Below, piece by piece: positions 43,214-51,702 of a stretch of DNA of 64,000 nucleotides. Under the pieces are notes generated by a model. That model worked only from the letters and a program-made list of their open reading frames with translations, did no database searches and was not told the origin of the DNA. Source of the DNA: JAIVGV01 sp031425275 (GTDB lineage: Bacteria; Acidobacteriota; Blastocatellia; Pyrinomonadales; Pyrinomonadaceae). Made by a program: the position numbers and the translations under genes. Location of the stretch: assembly GCA_031425275.1 (NCBI GenBank), contig JANPJA010000043.1, forward strand, positions 12,905 to 76,904. Reading direction: 5' to 3'. Position 1 is the first letter of the stretch; every line of letters starts with the position of its first letter.

Positions 43214-43807
43214 TTATGAAGCCGCGCCGGGCTTTCGGACGTTAATCTTTTGCCCGGCGTCGCGCGGGTTGATGAGCCGGCCGGTTCGGATGATGCGGTC
43301 AAGTAGTTTTTTCGTGAGGTGAAGATCGTGGAGGCAATAGTCGATAACCGTTCCGATGCGCATCTGCTGCCACAAGATCGGAGCGAGCGCGCCGTCACCA
43401 TTTTTCGCAGCTCCGAAATTAACCTGACATAGCGCGCCGAGGCTAAAGCCGGCATGGGTCTCGTATTGGAAAGTGTGCCCGAGTCCGAGGCCGTGCCAGA
43501 CCTCTTGCAAAATGTCATAGCTCTTCTCAGGAGGGAGGGCTATGTCTTTGGCGGCGAGAATGAGATCGTCGAAGCGTTGATTGTTGAAGCCGACCACGCA
43601 CTCTTGCTTGGCGATTAGAGCGGCGAAGTTGTCGAGGTTGTCAGCGCAGAAAATATGCGTGCGGTCGGTGATGTAGTCGTAGGCTCCGACGACTGGGATG
43701 TCCATGCCGTGAAAATCCTTCCAGCCCTCGGCGTACTGGATGCCCGGCTCACGACGGCCTGACTTGTCCGGGATGGCGTTACGAATTTCGATGTCATACA
43801 AAAGCAT
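43214..43807 (-). CDS. DEDD-type 3'-5' exonuclease-like protein
   Basis: 197 residues. The first strand YDIEI supplies the Asp and Glu of the DnaQ/RNase H-like fold, GFNNQRFDD the second motif, and a later DYCLHDLHLTKKL the third. The exonuclease motifs are in order and all acidic residues are present, so an active 3'-5' exonuclease is likely. In phages such proteins process ends or support replication. It is followed to the left by the Cys-rich gene with 14 bases between. Confidence 0.62.
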   Translation of the reverse strand: MLLYDIEIRNAIPDKSGRREPGIQYAEGWKDFHGMDIPVVGAYDYITDRTHIFCADNLDNFAALIAKQECVVGFNNQRFDDLILAAKDIALPPEKSYDILQEVWHGLGLGHTFQYETHAGFSLGALCQVNFGAAKNGDGALAPILWQQMRIGTVIDYCLHDLHLTKKLLDRIIRTGRLINPRDAGQKINVRKPGAAS

Positions 43808-43821
43808 CGGGAGTCTCCTGT

Positions 43822-44442
43822 TTATTTGCGAGGCAGGTTGTATTCAATCGTCCAGCGGTCGCCGGACTCGAAAGCGTGAATGAGTTTGAGGCCGGGGTAG
43901 ATGTCCTCTAAGTCGTATTCGGGATGTCCTTCGGCCAGATACTTGGCGACCGCCAGCTTAGGTGTCGTGGCCTTTACCGAGGCGAGGTATTGGTGCTCGC
44001 CCGGCGCTTTGGAAGGGGTCTTATCGCCTTCGTGCAGCCTCGTGACGTAGCTCTGCACGTTGAGGACTGCCGGCCGGGGAGAGCAGGAAAAGAGCGCGAA
44101 GGAGAGATAGTATTCCGTCAGGTCTGCCTCTACTTCCGCCTCGAACTTCTGCTCGTCTGCGAGGTCGAGCAGATCGGCCGGGGCGTCGCCCATGTCGGTA
44201 AGTTGCGGCTCAAGCCAGCGTCGCCGCACGGTCGGTTTAATTAACTCGCTTTCGGGAATGTCTAAGAACATTCCCTGAACGAAGCCGACTCGCTCGTCAT
44301 TCGGATATGCCTCGCGCATGGCTACGTTGTCATGCCAAGATCGGACGATAACCGCGCGGCTGACGTAAGGAAGAGCGGTCGGGTGGAGGTTATCTGTCCG
44401 CCTCGGCTGGAAGATTCGTAATTCACCGTAGCCATTCATCAT
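43822..44442 (-). CDS. Phage early protein of unknown function
   Basis: 206 residues from the ATG at 44442, which overlaps the stop to its right (ATGA). It contains RTDNLHPTALPYVSRAVIVRSWHDNVAMREAYPNDERVGFVQGMFLDIPESELIKP, then acidic helices. I do not recognise it. A longer frame to 44589 overlaps the neighbour and is Arg-rich, so it is rejected. Confidence 0.55.
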   Translation of the reverse strand: MMNGYGELRIFQPRRTDNLHPTALPYVSRAVIVRSWHDNVAMREAYPNDERVGFVQGMFLDIPESELIKPTVRRRWLEPQLTDMGDAPADLLDLADEQKFEAEVEADLTEYYLSFALFSCSPRPAVLNVQSYVTRLHEGDKTPSKAPGEHQYLASVKATTPKLAVAKYLAEGHPEYDLEDIYPGLKLIHAFESGDRWTIEYNLPRK

Positions 44443-44672
44443 CGCTCTCCCACATAGTCTTCGTAGACGGCCTGCCCTTCGAGTCCGAGAATTTTGGCGA
44501 TGCGATCCCCGCCCTGCGCGGCCATCTTCTTGAATTGCGGTTCCGTCCCGTGGGTCGTGATATGAGTACCGCCGGTCTCGGCATTCCATGCCACGATGAT
44601 TACTTGGTCGTAAGAGAACTCTTCAGCTATGCGCCGGGCCTCCGCGACCGGAATAGGTTTTTGCTTTATCAT
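44439..44672 (-). CDS. Conserved small phage protein of unknown function
   Basis: 77 residues from the ATG at 44672: MIKQKPIPVAEARRIAEEFSYDQVIIVAWNAETGGTHITTHG. This pattern recurs in small proteins of tailed phages and is sometimes called a recombination-related protein. It overlaps the 3' end of the gene to its right by 50 bases, as compact phage genes do. Function unknown. Confidence 0.55.
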   Translation of the reverse strand: MIKQKPIPVAEARRIAEEFSYDQVIIVAWNAETGGTHITTHGTEPQFKKMAAQGGDRIAKILGLEGQAVYEDYVGER

Positions 44673-45036
44673 TGCCTCCACCCTCACCTTCTCCTTTACC
44701 CTCAAGGTCAAGCGTGACTATTTCCATCAAGCGCAGAGTCGCGTGGTCAGGCTCATCGAGACCGGGCACGATGTTGTGCTCGAAGAGAAGATCGAGGGCA
44801 TGTTCGATGGCCTCGCTTGTCTCGGCGCTCACAGTCCACTTCTCGCGCTCAGCGGCCTCACAGAGTCGTAGAAGCCAGTAGAGTGCCTTGTCTCGGCCGA
44901 GCGCGGCCGTCTCGGCTTCCCACCGCAAGATGTCGAGCTTCTGACGCAGCCCGGCGACTTGTGTGCGCGCGGTGTTAGTCTTGTGGCGAAGTGCCTGCAC
45001 GTCTCGCCTGTCTGTGCCGGTTAAACCTTTACTCAT
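44623..45036 (-). CDS. Phage protein of unknown function, helical
   Basis: 137 residues from the ATG at 45036 with a good ribosome site (AAGGAGGGG) upstream. The product is helical (KTNTARTQVAGLRQKLDILRWEAETAALGRD; REKWTVSAETSEAIEHALDLLFEHN) with a charged Gly/Glu tail. It lies 10 bases after the MuB-like gene. An upstream extension to 45309 is antisense-like and rejected. Confidence 0.55.
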   Translation of the reverse strand: MSKGLTGTDRRDVQALRHKTNTARTQVAGLRQKLDILRWEAETAALGRDKALYWLLRLCEAAEREKWTVSAETSEAIEHALDLLFEHNIVPGLDEPDHATLRLMEIVTLDLEGKGEGEGGGNDKAKTYSGRGGPAHS

Positions 45037-45046
45037 ACTCCCCTCC

Positions 45047-46240
45047 TTAGCTGGCGCGGCGGATGACGCGGGCCTGCGGCTCGCCGTCGCCCTTCTTAAC
45101 GAAAGCGGCGAGCACGCGACGCTCACCAAGCGAATGCGCCTTGACGAGCGCGGCGTTGCAGAGGTTCCCCAGCGCGAGGGGTGTCTCGGCCTGCGCGGCG
45201 AGCAGTTCGACGGCCTTGCGCTCGAAGAGCTTGTCCACGTCGCCACCGGCGAGGCTGATGCGGTGCGCGACGTAGGCGTGAGCCTGCTTGCCGAGGCCGG
45301 GCATTTCAATCACCTGCACGCGCTCGGCTATCTCGCGGAACTTGGCCTGTTCGAGGCGGCTGAGAAATCGACGCTGGCCGAAGAGGACGACGCCCAAATA
45401 CCTCTGATACCCGCCGCTGCCGAGCTCCCAAAAGTTTTTAAGTGCCGAGAGTTCTTCGTCGTTAAGCCGGTGGGCCTCGTCGAAAGCGATGGCGACGCGG
45501 ACGCCCTGCTCGGAGAGGCTGCCGAGGTGCTGGCGCAACTGGTCGAAAGCCGCGACGAGGTTGCGGCGCGGACGCTGGTCAAAGGTTTCGAGCACGTAGG
45601 AAACGACCGCGCCCGAATTGACGCGCCGCATCTCACTAAAGTCCGGGAAGAGGAGGCGCAGCCGCCCGCCGGAGTTCCAGACGTTCTCGACGACGCGCTT
45701 CTTGAGCTGCGTCTTGCCGCTGCCCACCTCGCCGACGACGGCGACGAACCCCTGATAGTTGATCGCGTCTTCGACCGCGGCGGCGATGCGGTCGAGCGCG
45801 GGGTAGGTGAACACTTCCGAGGCGTCGCGCGGGTCGCTCCTCGACGGGTCGAACGGATCGCGGCGCAGGCCAAAGTGCTGCTGTACGGCGTAAGGGAGAG
45901 CGGTTCTGAAGATCAATTTGTCTGCCTCCTCCGGGAAGATGGTTTGTATTTCGGCTGTGATTTTGTCCGCGGTCAGACCGCGGAGCGATAGGTACTCGCG
46001 CAGGTGGTTGATGACGGCGCGACGTTTTTCAGGCGTGAGCCTGATGCCGGACACGCCGCGCATGATGCGGTCGGCGGCAGACTTGCCGACGCCGCAGCCC
46101 GGCCCCCCGCAGGCGTAAGAGAGGGTGCGGGTTGAGAGGCCGTACCGCTTGGCGAAGGCAGCGAGCGCGGCGGCTCTCTTCTCCTCTTGCGGCAGATCAA
46201 CTATGGCTGTCGAAGCGGGAACAGCTTTCAGGTTCGACAT
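45047..46240 (-). CDS. MuB-like transposition ATPase
   Basis: 397 residues. An N-terminal helix-turn-helix-like part (AFAKRYGLSTRTLSYACGG; GVGKSAADRIMRGV) precedes an AAA+ domain: Walker A GEVGSGKT (170-177), Walker B VAIAFDEAH (Asp254, Glu255), and a sensor region LFGQRRFLSRL. This is the organisation of MuB and TniB/ExeA-like ATPases that choose the target DNA and activate the transposase. It follows the transposase gene by 5 bases, as A and B do in Mu. Confidence 0.87.
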   Translation of the reverse strand: MSNLKAVPASTAIVDLPQEEKRAAALAAFAKRYGLSTRTLSYACGGPGCGVGKSAADRIMRGVSGIRLTPEKRRAVINHLREYLSLRGLTADKITAEIQTIFPEEADKLIFRTALPYAVQQHFGLRRDPFDPSRSDPRDASEVFTYPALDRIAAAVEDAINYQGFVAVVGEVGSGKTQLKKRVVENVWNSGGRLRLLFPDFSEMRRVNSGAVVSYVLETFDQRPRRNLVAAFDQLRQHLGSLSEQGVRVAIAFDEAHRLNDEELSALKNFWELGSGGYQRYLGVVLFGQRRFLSRLEQAKFREIAERVQVIEMPGLGKQAHAYVAHRISLAGGDVDKLFERKAVELLAAQAETPLALGNLCNAALVKAHSLGERRVLAAFVKKGDGEPQARVIRRAS

Positions 46241-46245
46241 AAGGT

Positions 46246-47946
46246 TTAAGCTCTCCTCCTCAGTGCGGGCCGTGCGTCTAAGGCCACGCGGATTTCAGCG
46301 TCCGGCATTTCTTCGCGGTCGCCGAACAGCGTGACGAGCCACGCTTTGTCGTCATCAGAAATGGGGTTGGTGAAGTAGCCCTCCTGCTGGAATTGCGGGA
46401 TGGCTTGCCAGAGGTTGACGCGCCGGCCTTCAACGAAGGCGGCTGCTGCCGGTGCGTACTCGGCGAGACGTGATGCGTCGGCCTCGCGGCGAGCTTTCGG
46501 CATCAAGGCCGGGCGCGCGCCGCCCTTCCTGAAGGGCGCGTCGAAGCCGGGCACGAGGGCGCGCGTGCCCTGCTCTGCGTGGCGGAGCTTGCGCTGCTTC
46601 GCAGAGGCTTTGAGGTCTTTAAGGGCGCGCTCGCGCTTGTCTTGAGGAAGACTCTTGAACTCGCCAGCCGAGTCGGCGCGCGCTTCGACCATCTCGATCT
46701 CGATGACCGAGCCGTCGTCCTCGGCGACGAAGAAGGTCTCCGCACCCTTCATGCGGATGACCTTGACCTTGCGCCCGGCGGTCGCGTACTCGGCGAACGG
46801 GAATTCCGAGGTGCGCGGCAACTGGTAACGCTTGCCCTCAAAGGCGACCGTCACGTCCGCGTTGACGGCCGCGGTGAACTCGTCGGCGGTGAAGACCGCG
46901 TCGAGCACGGCGGGCGGGGGGATGCGCTGAGCGGTGGAGGCGCGCTGCCATCGGAGCATCGGCGCTTCATGGGTCTGGCGGTGAGTCTTCCAGTTGAGCC
47001 GGTCGTTGATTTCATCCGCGAAGTCGTTGAGCCTGTCGAGCGTCGCGCCGGCCTCGCCTACGTTCTCCTCGAAGAGACCTATCAGCGGCTCGAAGAGTTC
47101 GACCACCTGATGGGTGCGTTCTACTTTGCCGGTCGCCTGCGGGTTGCCGGCGCGGTGCTGCTCCATGCGGAAGCCGCCGTCTTCCTCGAACAGCCGGTTA
47201 AGAATCTGCGCGGCGCGCGTCATGCGCTCGCCGACGATGATGGCGTCGCGGTCGGTGTAGAACATGCGCGGGATGCCGAGCGCGCGGAAGGCTTGCAGCA
47301 GGAACTCTATGCAGTGCGTCGAGTTGGGTTTCGCGCAGGCGACGAAGCGGATGAACTTGCGGCGCGAGAAGTCGTCGAGGAGCGAGAACTTCCAAAGCTT
47401 GACGCGCGTCGGGTGCTCGTATGGATGATTGCGCGAATCTTCAAGCGCAGAGATTTGATAGAGACGGCGGGTGCGCACATCGACCCAGCGTTGCTTAACG
47501 CCGCTGATGTCGAACTGATAAATGTCCATCGGCGCGTCCGCCTCGAAGGGGCGATACGCGCGGCGGCGGCTGCGCTGCCGCTTGCGGTTAAGGCCGTGCT
47601 CGCGCAACTGCCGGCGGAGCGAGGCGAGCGAGATGGCGACCTCCGTGCCGGTCTGAAGCTCGGCCATTTCGAGCGCCATCTCGGGCGTGAGGTTGGAGAA
47701 GCAGACGAGTTCGGTGGCGTGGCGCAGCGTGTCGTGGGCGAAGATTGAGACGGCGCGCGTGCCCTTGTCAGAGCGGTTGCGGCGCGGGGGCCGCACGGCG
47801 CGCGAGAGCGTATAAACCCGGTCAACCGAGCAGTTGTAGAGCGAGGAGAGCCGGACGGCCTCGGCGGCTGCCTGCGCACCCGTCAGGCCGCGCATGGCGT
47901 CGCGTATCTCTTGAGCGGCCAGAGAACCTAATTTATTATTTGACAC
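46246..47946 (-). CDS. Mu A-like DDE transposase
   Basis: 566 residues. N-terminal helix-turn-helix domains (1-130) bind the phage ends; the rve catalytic core has YQFDISG (Asp146), FYTDRDAI (Asp232) and GNPQATGKVERTH (Glu276). After a beta-barrel-like domain (about 375-440, with VAFEGKRYQLPRT) follows a C-terminal helical tail that would contact the MuB partner. With MuB it would drive replicative transposition. A hairpin and an inverted repeat lie directly upstream, so this pair has its own control. Confidence 0.9.
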   Translation of the reverse strand: MSNNKLGSLAAQEIRDAMRGLTGAQAAAEAVRLSSLYNCSVDRVYTLSRAVRPPRRNRSDKGTRAVSIFAHDTLRHATELVCFSNLTPEMALEMAELQTGTEVAISLASLRRQLREHGLNRKRQRSRRRAYRPFEADAPMDIYQFDISGVKQRWVDVRTRRLYQISALEDSRNHPYEHPTRVKLWKFSLLDDFSRRKFIRFVACAKPNSTHCIEFLLQAFRALGIPRMFYTDRDAIIVGERMTRAAQILNRLFEEDGGFRMEQHRAGNPQATGKVERTHQVVELFEPLIGLFEENVGEAGATLDRLNDFADEINDRLNWKTHRQTHEAPMLRWQRASTAQRIPPPAVLDAVFTADEFTAAVNADVTVAFEGKRYQLPRTSEFPFAEYATAGRKVKVIRMKGAETFFVAEDDGSVIEIEMVEARADSAGEFKSLPQDKRERALKDLKASAKQRKLRHAEQGTRALVPGFDAPFRKGGARPALMPKARREADASRLAEYAPAAAAFVEGRRVNLWQAIPQFQQEGYFTNPISDDDKAWLVTLFGDREEMPDAEIRVALDARPALRRRA

Positions 47947-47960
47947 GAGGCGATTGCCTT

Positions 47961-47989
47961 ACGTTCAGGTTATGAGAGCGTATGAACGT
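47961..47989. promoter_or_regulatory. Inverted repeat upstream of the transposase gene, possible operator
   Basis: ACGTTCA (47961-47967) and TGAACGT (47983-47989) are perfect inverted copies 15 bases apart. The position, 15 bases upstream of the transposase start, fits an operator; no binding protein is known. Confidence 0.4.
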
Positions 47990-47991
47990 GA

Positions 47992-48030
47992 GGGCCGCGC
48001 CCCGCTGGCGAACGGGGCGCGGCCCTTTTG
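47992..48030. terminator. Strong hairpin between the early genes and the transposase
   Basis: GGGCCGCGCCCCG (47992-48004) and CGGGGCGCGGCCC (48013-48025) form a perfect 13-bp stem with an 8-base loop. The T-run (CTTTTGTCTTT) is on the plus-strand side, so on the minus strand it acts at best as an imperfect terminator. It separates the early regulators from the A-B pair. Confidence 0.7.
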
Positions 48031-48033
48031 TCT

Positions 48034-48777
48034 TTACTCGGCGGCGCGCTCGCGCGCCGTCTTGATGCCGCGCAGGAGGGCGATGAATTGCGCCCGCTCT
48101 TTGGCGTTCAACTCCCCGGAAGAATTAGCCGCCGGGAAGAAGACTGAGAGCTGGCGGTAGTACGCTGTCTTGTTTTCGCCCACGATGAGACCCGCCTGCT
48201 CGGCCAAGATGTGAATCTCGGCCAGCTCCTTGTTGCGCTGTTCATCCTCGGGAGTAATCCTCGTCTCGGCAGGCTTCTCGCCGGCCTTACGCGCCTCGTG
48301 CGCGCGGACGGGATCGAAGCCGACCATGCGGAGAGCCGAGCGCAGCGCGCGGGCGCGCGAAACGTCGAGACCCTTCTGATAGGTTTCAACAACCTCGCCT
48401 CCGGGCAACGCTTCCTGAATGAACGACGAGCCGAAACTGCGGACGGTGCGCTCGTCGCGGAGCTTGATGAAGGCCGAGCAGGTGACGTGGCCGTTTGTAA
48501 CGTCGATCTCAGGCTCGCTCGCGCCCAACTCCGCGAAGTCGGTTAGCGCGGTAACGATTTGCGCCAGTGCCTCGTAGTAGAAGAAGGGCGGGCCGCTTTC
48601 ACCATCGAAACTGACCTGATCGGGGTTGATGTCGTAGGCCGCGACGAATTCGCGGACGAGCATCTCTTGCTGAATTGTGCGGGCCTTGCGCGGGCGCGCG
48701 CTCGGCGGTGTGGGCGGAGCGGCCGGTGCCGCGCTGGCTGCGTTGGCGTTGGCTGCGAGAGCCTCGTGTGCGGACAT
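48034..48777 (-). CDS. Phage early protein, possible ssDNA-annealing type (tentative)
   Basis: 247 residues: a disordered Ala/Pro N-terminus (1-35), then FFYYEALAQIVTALTDFAELGASEPEIDVTNGHVTCSAFIKLRDERTVRSFGSSFI and RARALRSALRMVGFDPVRAHE. The last block resembles the core of Rad52/ERF-type annealing proteins, but the match is by feel only. Its place among early genes would fit a recombination protein. Function uncertain. Confidence 0.45.
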   Translation of the reverse strand: MSAHEALAANANAASAAPAAPPTPPSARPRKARTIQQEMLVREFVAAYDINPDQVSFDGESGPPFFYYEALAQIVTALTDFAELGASEPEIDVTNGHVTCSAFIKLRDERTVRSFGSSFIQEALPGGEVVETYQKGLDVSRARALRSALRMVGFDPVRAHEARKAGEKPAETRITPEDEQRNKELAEIHILAEQAGLIVGENKTAYYRQLSVFFPAANSSGELNAKERAQFIALLRGIKTARERAAE

Positions 48778-48813
48778 GAATAATTCTCCTTAATTGAAAG
48801 TTGTCGGGAGCGA

Positions 48814-49659
48814 TTAGTGTTCGAGTTCGTCGAGGTCGAGGTCGGCGTCGGAGACGCCGGCCGTGAGATTGGTCAGGCCGAGTTGCGGCGCGGTCTCGAA
48901 GCCGAAGGCTTCATGCAGAGCCATCCACTGTTCCGAGAGGAGAGATAGGGTCTCGATGCGCACCCGCTCACGCTCGGCGGGCGGGAGCGCGCGGGCTTGA
49001 CGGCCGAGCGCGCCGAGCGCGACGACGGCTGTCATGCGCGCGTCGGTGAAGGGCGACCGTTCGGCCGAGCCGGGTGACTTGGCTTCGGCGGCTTCGGTGA
49101 GTTTCCTTTGCAGCTTGTCAACGTCTTTCCTGCCGCGCTCGATGGTGCGCCGCTGCTCGTTGTTCTTGTCGGCGAGCCGCGTGATGGCCGTGAGAACTTC
49201 AGTACGATCCTTGAGCGGGATGCGAATCTCTTCCTTGCCCTCGCGCAGGACGATCTCCTCGCCCTCAACTTCGACCGCGCCCCTGCCAAGCATCTGCCGC
49301 TTCGTGAAAGAGAGGCCGATGGCGTTGAACGTGTCGAAGACCTCGTCGCCTTCGGCTTCCAACAGCTTCGCGCGCCGCAGGAAGGTGTCATGCTTCATCG
49401 GCGACTCGGGGTCTTTGTCGAGAAACTGGTCGAAGGTGTCGTAGCCGGCCTCTTTGTAGAGTTTTTCCTGCTTGACCCTTTCCAGAGTGCGGAGCATTTG
49501 AGAAGAGAGGCTGCGGGTGACGGCGTCCGCCACTTTTATCCCGCCGATCATCTGCCAGAAGCGTGCAGCCTGCTGCCGCCGCGCGAGCGCGGCCGTCTCG
49601 TCACGGACTATTCCAACGGCCTTGTCTTTCACCTTCTGTAGCGCCTGCTTTTGTCTCAT
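48814..49659 (-). CDS. Phage early protein with coiled coil
   Basis: 281 residues. The middle (about 155-195: LADKNNEQRRTIERGRKDVDKLQRKLTEA) is a coiled coil and the flanks are helical. KLYKEAGYDTFDQFLDKDPESPMKHDTFLRRAKLL looks like the helix-turn-helix core of ParB/KorB-like or Mu early proteins. Not firmly recognised. The stretch to its right (49660-49780) holds two palindromes. Confidence 0.5.
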   Translation of the reverse strand: MRQKQALQKVKDKAVGIVRDETAALARRQQAARFWQMIGGIKVADAVTRSLSSQMLRTLERVKQEKLYKEAGYDTFDQFLDKDPESPMKHDTFLRRAKLLEAEGDEVFDTFNAIGLSFTKRQMLGRGAVEVEGEEIVLREGKEEIRIPLKDRTEVLTAITRLADKNNEQRRTIERGRKDVDKLQRKLTEAAEAKSPGSAERSPFTDARMTAVVALGALGRQARALPPAERERVRIETLSLLSEQWMALHEAFGFETAPQLGLTNLTAGVSDADLDLDELEH

Positions 49660-49682
49660 CGGTTTTCCTTCCGGAGTCGCTG

Positions 49683-49705
49683 CCGATCCGCAAATTGCGG
49701 ATCGG
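49683..49705. repeat. Palindrome I in the early operon
   Basis: CCGATCCGCAA, one A, TTGCGGATCGG: 11-bp arms, perfect. It shares GATCCGCAA with palindrome II 37 bases further right, so both may bind the same protein. It lies in the gap between two leftward early genes. Confidence 0.75.
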
Positions 49706-49742
49706 AAAATTGAGATTTACTGAGGAAACTGCGAAAACGCCC

Positions 49743-49776
49743 CGCTCCTGATCCGCAAGCTTGCGGATCAGGAGCG
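49743..49776. repeat. Palindrome II, perfect 34-bp inverted repeat
   Basis: Two 17-bp arms (49743-49759 CGCTCCTGATCCGCAAG and its complement to 49776) meet at the centre without a spacer. The core AAGCTT is a HindIII site. It begins 5 bases downstream of the stop of the leftward gene at 49781 and is followed on that strand by GGGCGTTTTC, so it may act as a terminator or a dimer-binding site. Confidence 0.78.
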
Positions 49777-49780
49777 ACAA

Positions 49781-50113
49781 TTACGTTGCCCATTCGCCTG
49801 TCCGGCGGCGGACGCGTGGCGGCGGCAGACCGCGGTCGTCAAACGACTGGTCGAGTATTTTGTGGACGCGAGGGTCGAGTTTTCCGACCTCTAAGCCGAG
49901 CGTCTGAAAGCCCTGATCGGTCTCGCGGATAATCTCGTCGAATGCCAGATTGATTAGGCACTCCAGACAGAACTCTTCCGGCAACTCGGCCATCTCCGCG
50001 ACCTCGGATGCGGTGACGGGCAAGGTCGCGGTGCGGCTCATCAACCGGAGAACCTTCACCGTGTCGCGGATGGTCGCGTTAAGGTAGAAACAGTTTTCAC
50101 GACTCTCCGGCAT
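49781..50113 (-). CDS. Phage wHTH-type regulator
   Basis: 110 residues: FYLNATIRDTVKVLRLMSRTATLPVTASEVAEMAELPEEFCLECLINLAFDEIIRET is a winged-helix with the recognition helix near ELPEEFCLEC. A DNA-binding early regulator, family not named. It overlaps the end of the gene to its right (start at 50113 vs its stop at 50097). Confidence 0.55.
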   Translation of the reverse strand: MPESRENCFYLNATIRDTVKVLRLMSRTATLPVTASEVAEMAELPEEFCLECLINLAFDEIIRETDQGFQTLGLEVGKLDPRVHKILDQSFDDRGLPPPRVRRRTGEWAT

Positions 50114-50408
50114 TAAGGTCGCCTCCGGCTTGGGTTGACAGGGCCGTCATGCACAGTTCGTTGAAGCGGTCGGAGAGCGTGAGAAACTTATTGCCGAGCG
50201 TCCACCCGGCGGGCGTCTGCTCGGCGAACCCGGCGACCTTGAGCGTGCGCAGGCTGCGCATACAGGTGTCGTATGGCAACTTCGTCCGCTGCTCGATGCG
50301 CTTGATAGTGACCGGCTCTAGGCGGGTGCCTTCGAGAGCCTCCAGAACTCTCAGCCCTTTCAGCAGGGCGTCGATGGTGTAATCGGCGTCGGTGCGCGTT
50401 CCCTTCAC
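50097..50408 (-). CDS. Phage IclR-type wHTH regulator
   Basis: 103 residues from a GTG at 50408 that overlaps the next stop as GTGA. TIDALLKGLRVLEALEGTRLEPVTIKRIEQRTKLPYDTCMRSLRTLKVAGFAEQTPAGWTLG is the winged-helix of the IclR N-terminus, without the ligand domain. Longer upstream frames are antisense-like. Probably a phage regulator of replication or early expression. Confidence 0.62.
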   Translation of the reverse strand: MKGTRTDADYTIDALLKGLRVLEALEGTRLEPVTIKRIEQRTKLPYDTCMRSLRTLKVAGFAEQTPAGWTLGNKFLTLSDRFNELCMTALSTQAGGDLNAGES

Positions 50409-50980
50409 AGTGACTCCTCCAGTTCTCTCTTGACCGTCTCCGCGAAATCGAATGAGCCTTGACCCGACAGCTCTGCGAAGTTGGCTCGTTGCAGGCGGTG
50501 AAGCGTGACCAGCTCGTCGATGGCCTGCGCGCGATAGACGCGCGACCAGTCGAGAAACTGCTTCGGCGTGAGAATCCAGTAGTAGCCGTAAGGCAGTTGA
50601 CGCGAAGAGCCGATTGGCAGCAGCCATTCGCGGCGCAGCGTTCGGACGATGTCCTTGACCTTGCGCTCCGATAGTTTGAGGTGCGATGCGATGGCTTCGT
50701 TCGTGAAAGGCGCGGCGGCGGCGGCGTGGGTTAGCACGCGCGCCACCTCGAAAGTTTGGGCGTCCGTTTTGTGTCCCTTGTCTCGCAGCGACCAGAGGGC
50801 GACGGCGAGCCGCACCGCCGGGGTTGAGAGGCTCTTGTCTTCGATGAAGCAGAGCGCGCAGCGCACGGCCTCGCCGCGCGCGAAGACGAGGCCGGTGTCG
50901 AAGCAGGCGCGGCACGCGGCGGCGGCGAGTGCGACCGCCACGCGCGTGCCCTCGCCCGTCTCGTTCCTCTCGGCGCTCAA
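50405..50980 (-). CDS. Phage wHTH protein with N-terminal Cys pair
   Basis: 191 residues. CRACFDTG and VRCALCFIED give a CxxC-x(n)-CxxC zinc-ribbon-like start, followed by a helix-turn-helix (PFTNEAIASHLKLSERKVKDIVRTLRREWLL). This is the pattern of phage replication or primase-linked DNA-binding proteins. Its start overlaps the next stop by 4 bases. Confidence 0.55.
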   Translation of the reverse strand: MSAERNETGEGTRVAVALAAAACRACFDTGLVFARGEAVRCALCFIEDKSLSTPAVRLAVALWSLRDKGHKTDAQTFEVARVLTHAAAAAPFTNEAIASHLKLSERKVKDIVRTLRREWLLPIGSSRQLPYGYYWILTPKQFLDWSRVYRAQAIDELVTLHRLQRANFAELSGQGSFDFAETVKRELEESL

Positions 50981-51429
50981 GCTGCTGCCCTCCGGTTCAT
51001 GGCCTTGAGCGCCTCGACGACTTTGTTAGTCTCGGCCGTGGTGCGCGGGGGGTAGTGTCCGATGATGCGGGCCGAGAGGTTCTCAAGACCTGTCTCAGGC
51101 AATCCGCGGCGGGCCGCGAGTGAGCGCATGAGTTCGAGGTGCGAAGAGCTTGCGATCTGAACGACGCCGCTGACTTTGCGCCGGTGCTGCGTCGTGCGTC
51201 GCGGGGTGGACGACTGCCCGTTGAGACGGTCGATGACCAGCGCGGCCTCGTGGCGGCTGAGCGCGGAGATGGATCGCTTGCCCGCCTCGTCGGCCTTGCG
51301 CGTCGTTTCCTCGACGAGGCTACGCAACTCGTCGTCGGAGAGGCCGCGCTGCTTGGCGAGGCCGAAGATGGCTCGTAGTTGGCCGAGTGACTTTGACCCG
51401 CGCTTCTGATTTGTAACTGCGCTCGACAT
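50977..51429 (-). CDS. gemA: GemA-family (Mu gp16, DUF1018) protein
   Basis: 150 residues. LGQLRAIFGLAKQRGLSDDELRSLVEETT and ISALSRHEAALVIDRLNG match the GemA/DUF1018 pattern, followed by a second basic helical half (IASSSHLELMRSLAARRGLP). GemA of Mu modulates host gyrase and DNA topology. Its presence supports the Mu-type assignment of this phage. It overlaps the start of the gene to its left by 4 bases. Confidence 0.75.
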   Translation of the reverse strand: MSSAVTNQKRGSKSLGQLRAIFGLAKQRGLSDDELRSLVEETTRKADEAGKRSISALSRHEAALVIDRLNGQSSTPRRTTQHRRKVSGVVQIASSSHLELMRSLAARRGLPETGLENLSARIIGHYPPRTTAETNKVVEALKAMNRRAAA

Positions 51430-51438
51430 GGCTCCTCC

Positions 51439-51657
51439 TTACGCGGCGTTGCGCGCGGCTAGTGTGCAGCGGTGGATGAACTGGTCGGTCGTGAGACCGG
51501 CTTCGGCGACGCGCTCTTGCGCGCACGCGGCGAGGAACCTCTCCCACAGGTGGGGGCATCGAACTGCCATGAAGCTGGCGAAGGGTCGGAGGTGGAGATC
51601 GGCGTTGGCTTGAAGCGGCGGGAGGGTTGGCGTTTCAGTGTGAGTTTCGGCTGACAT
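51439..51657 (-). CDS. Small phage protein of unknown function
   Basis: 72 residues: LQANADLHLRPFASFMAVRCPHLWERFLAACAQERVAEAGLTTDQFIHRC. Helical, two Cys. No match. It lies directly left of the low-complexity stretch. Confidence 0.5.
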   Translation of the reverse strand: MSAETHTETPTLPPLQANADLHLRPFASFMAVRCPHLWERFLAACAQERVAEAGLTTDQFIHRCTLAARNAA

Positions 51658-51702
51658 GGGTTATCCTTCCAGTGGTTAGTTTTCGGCTGACCAAAATGAG
51701 CC

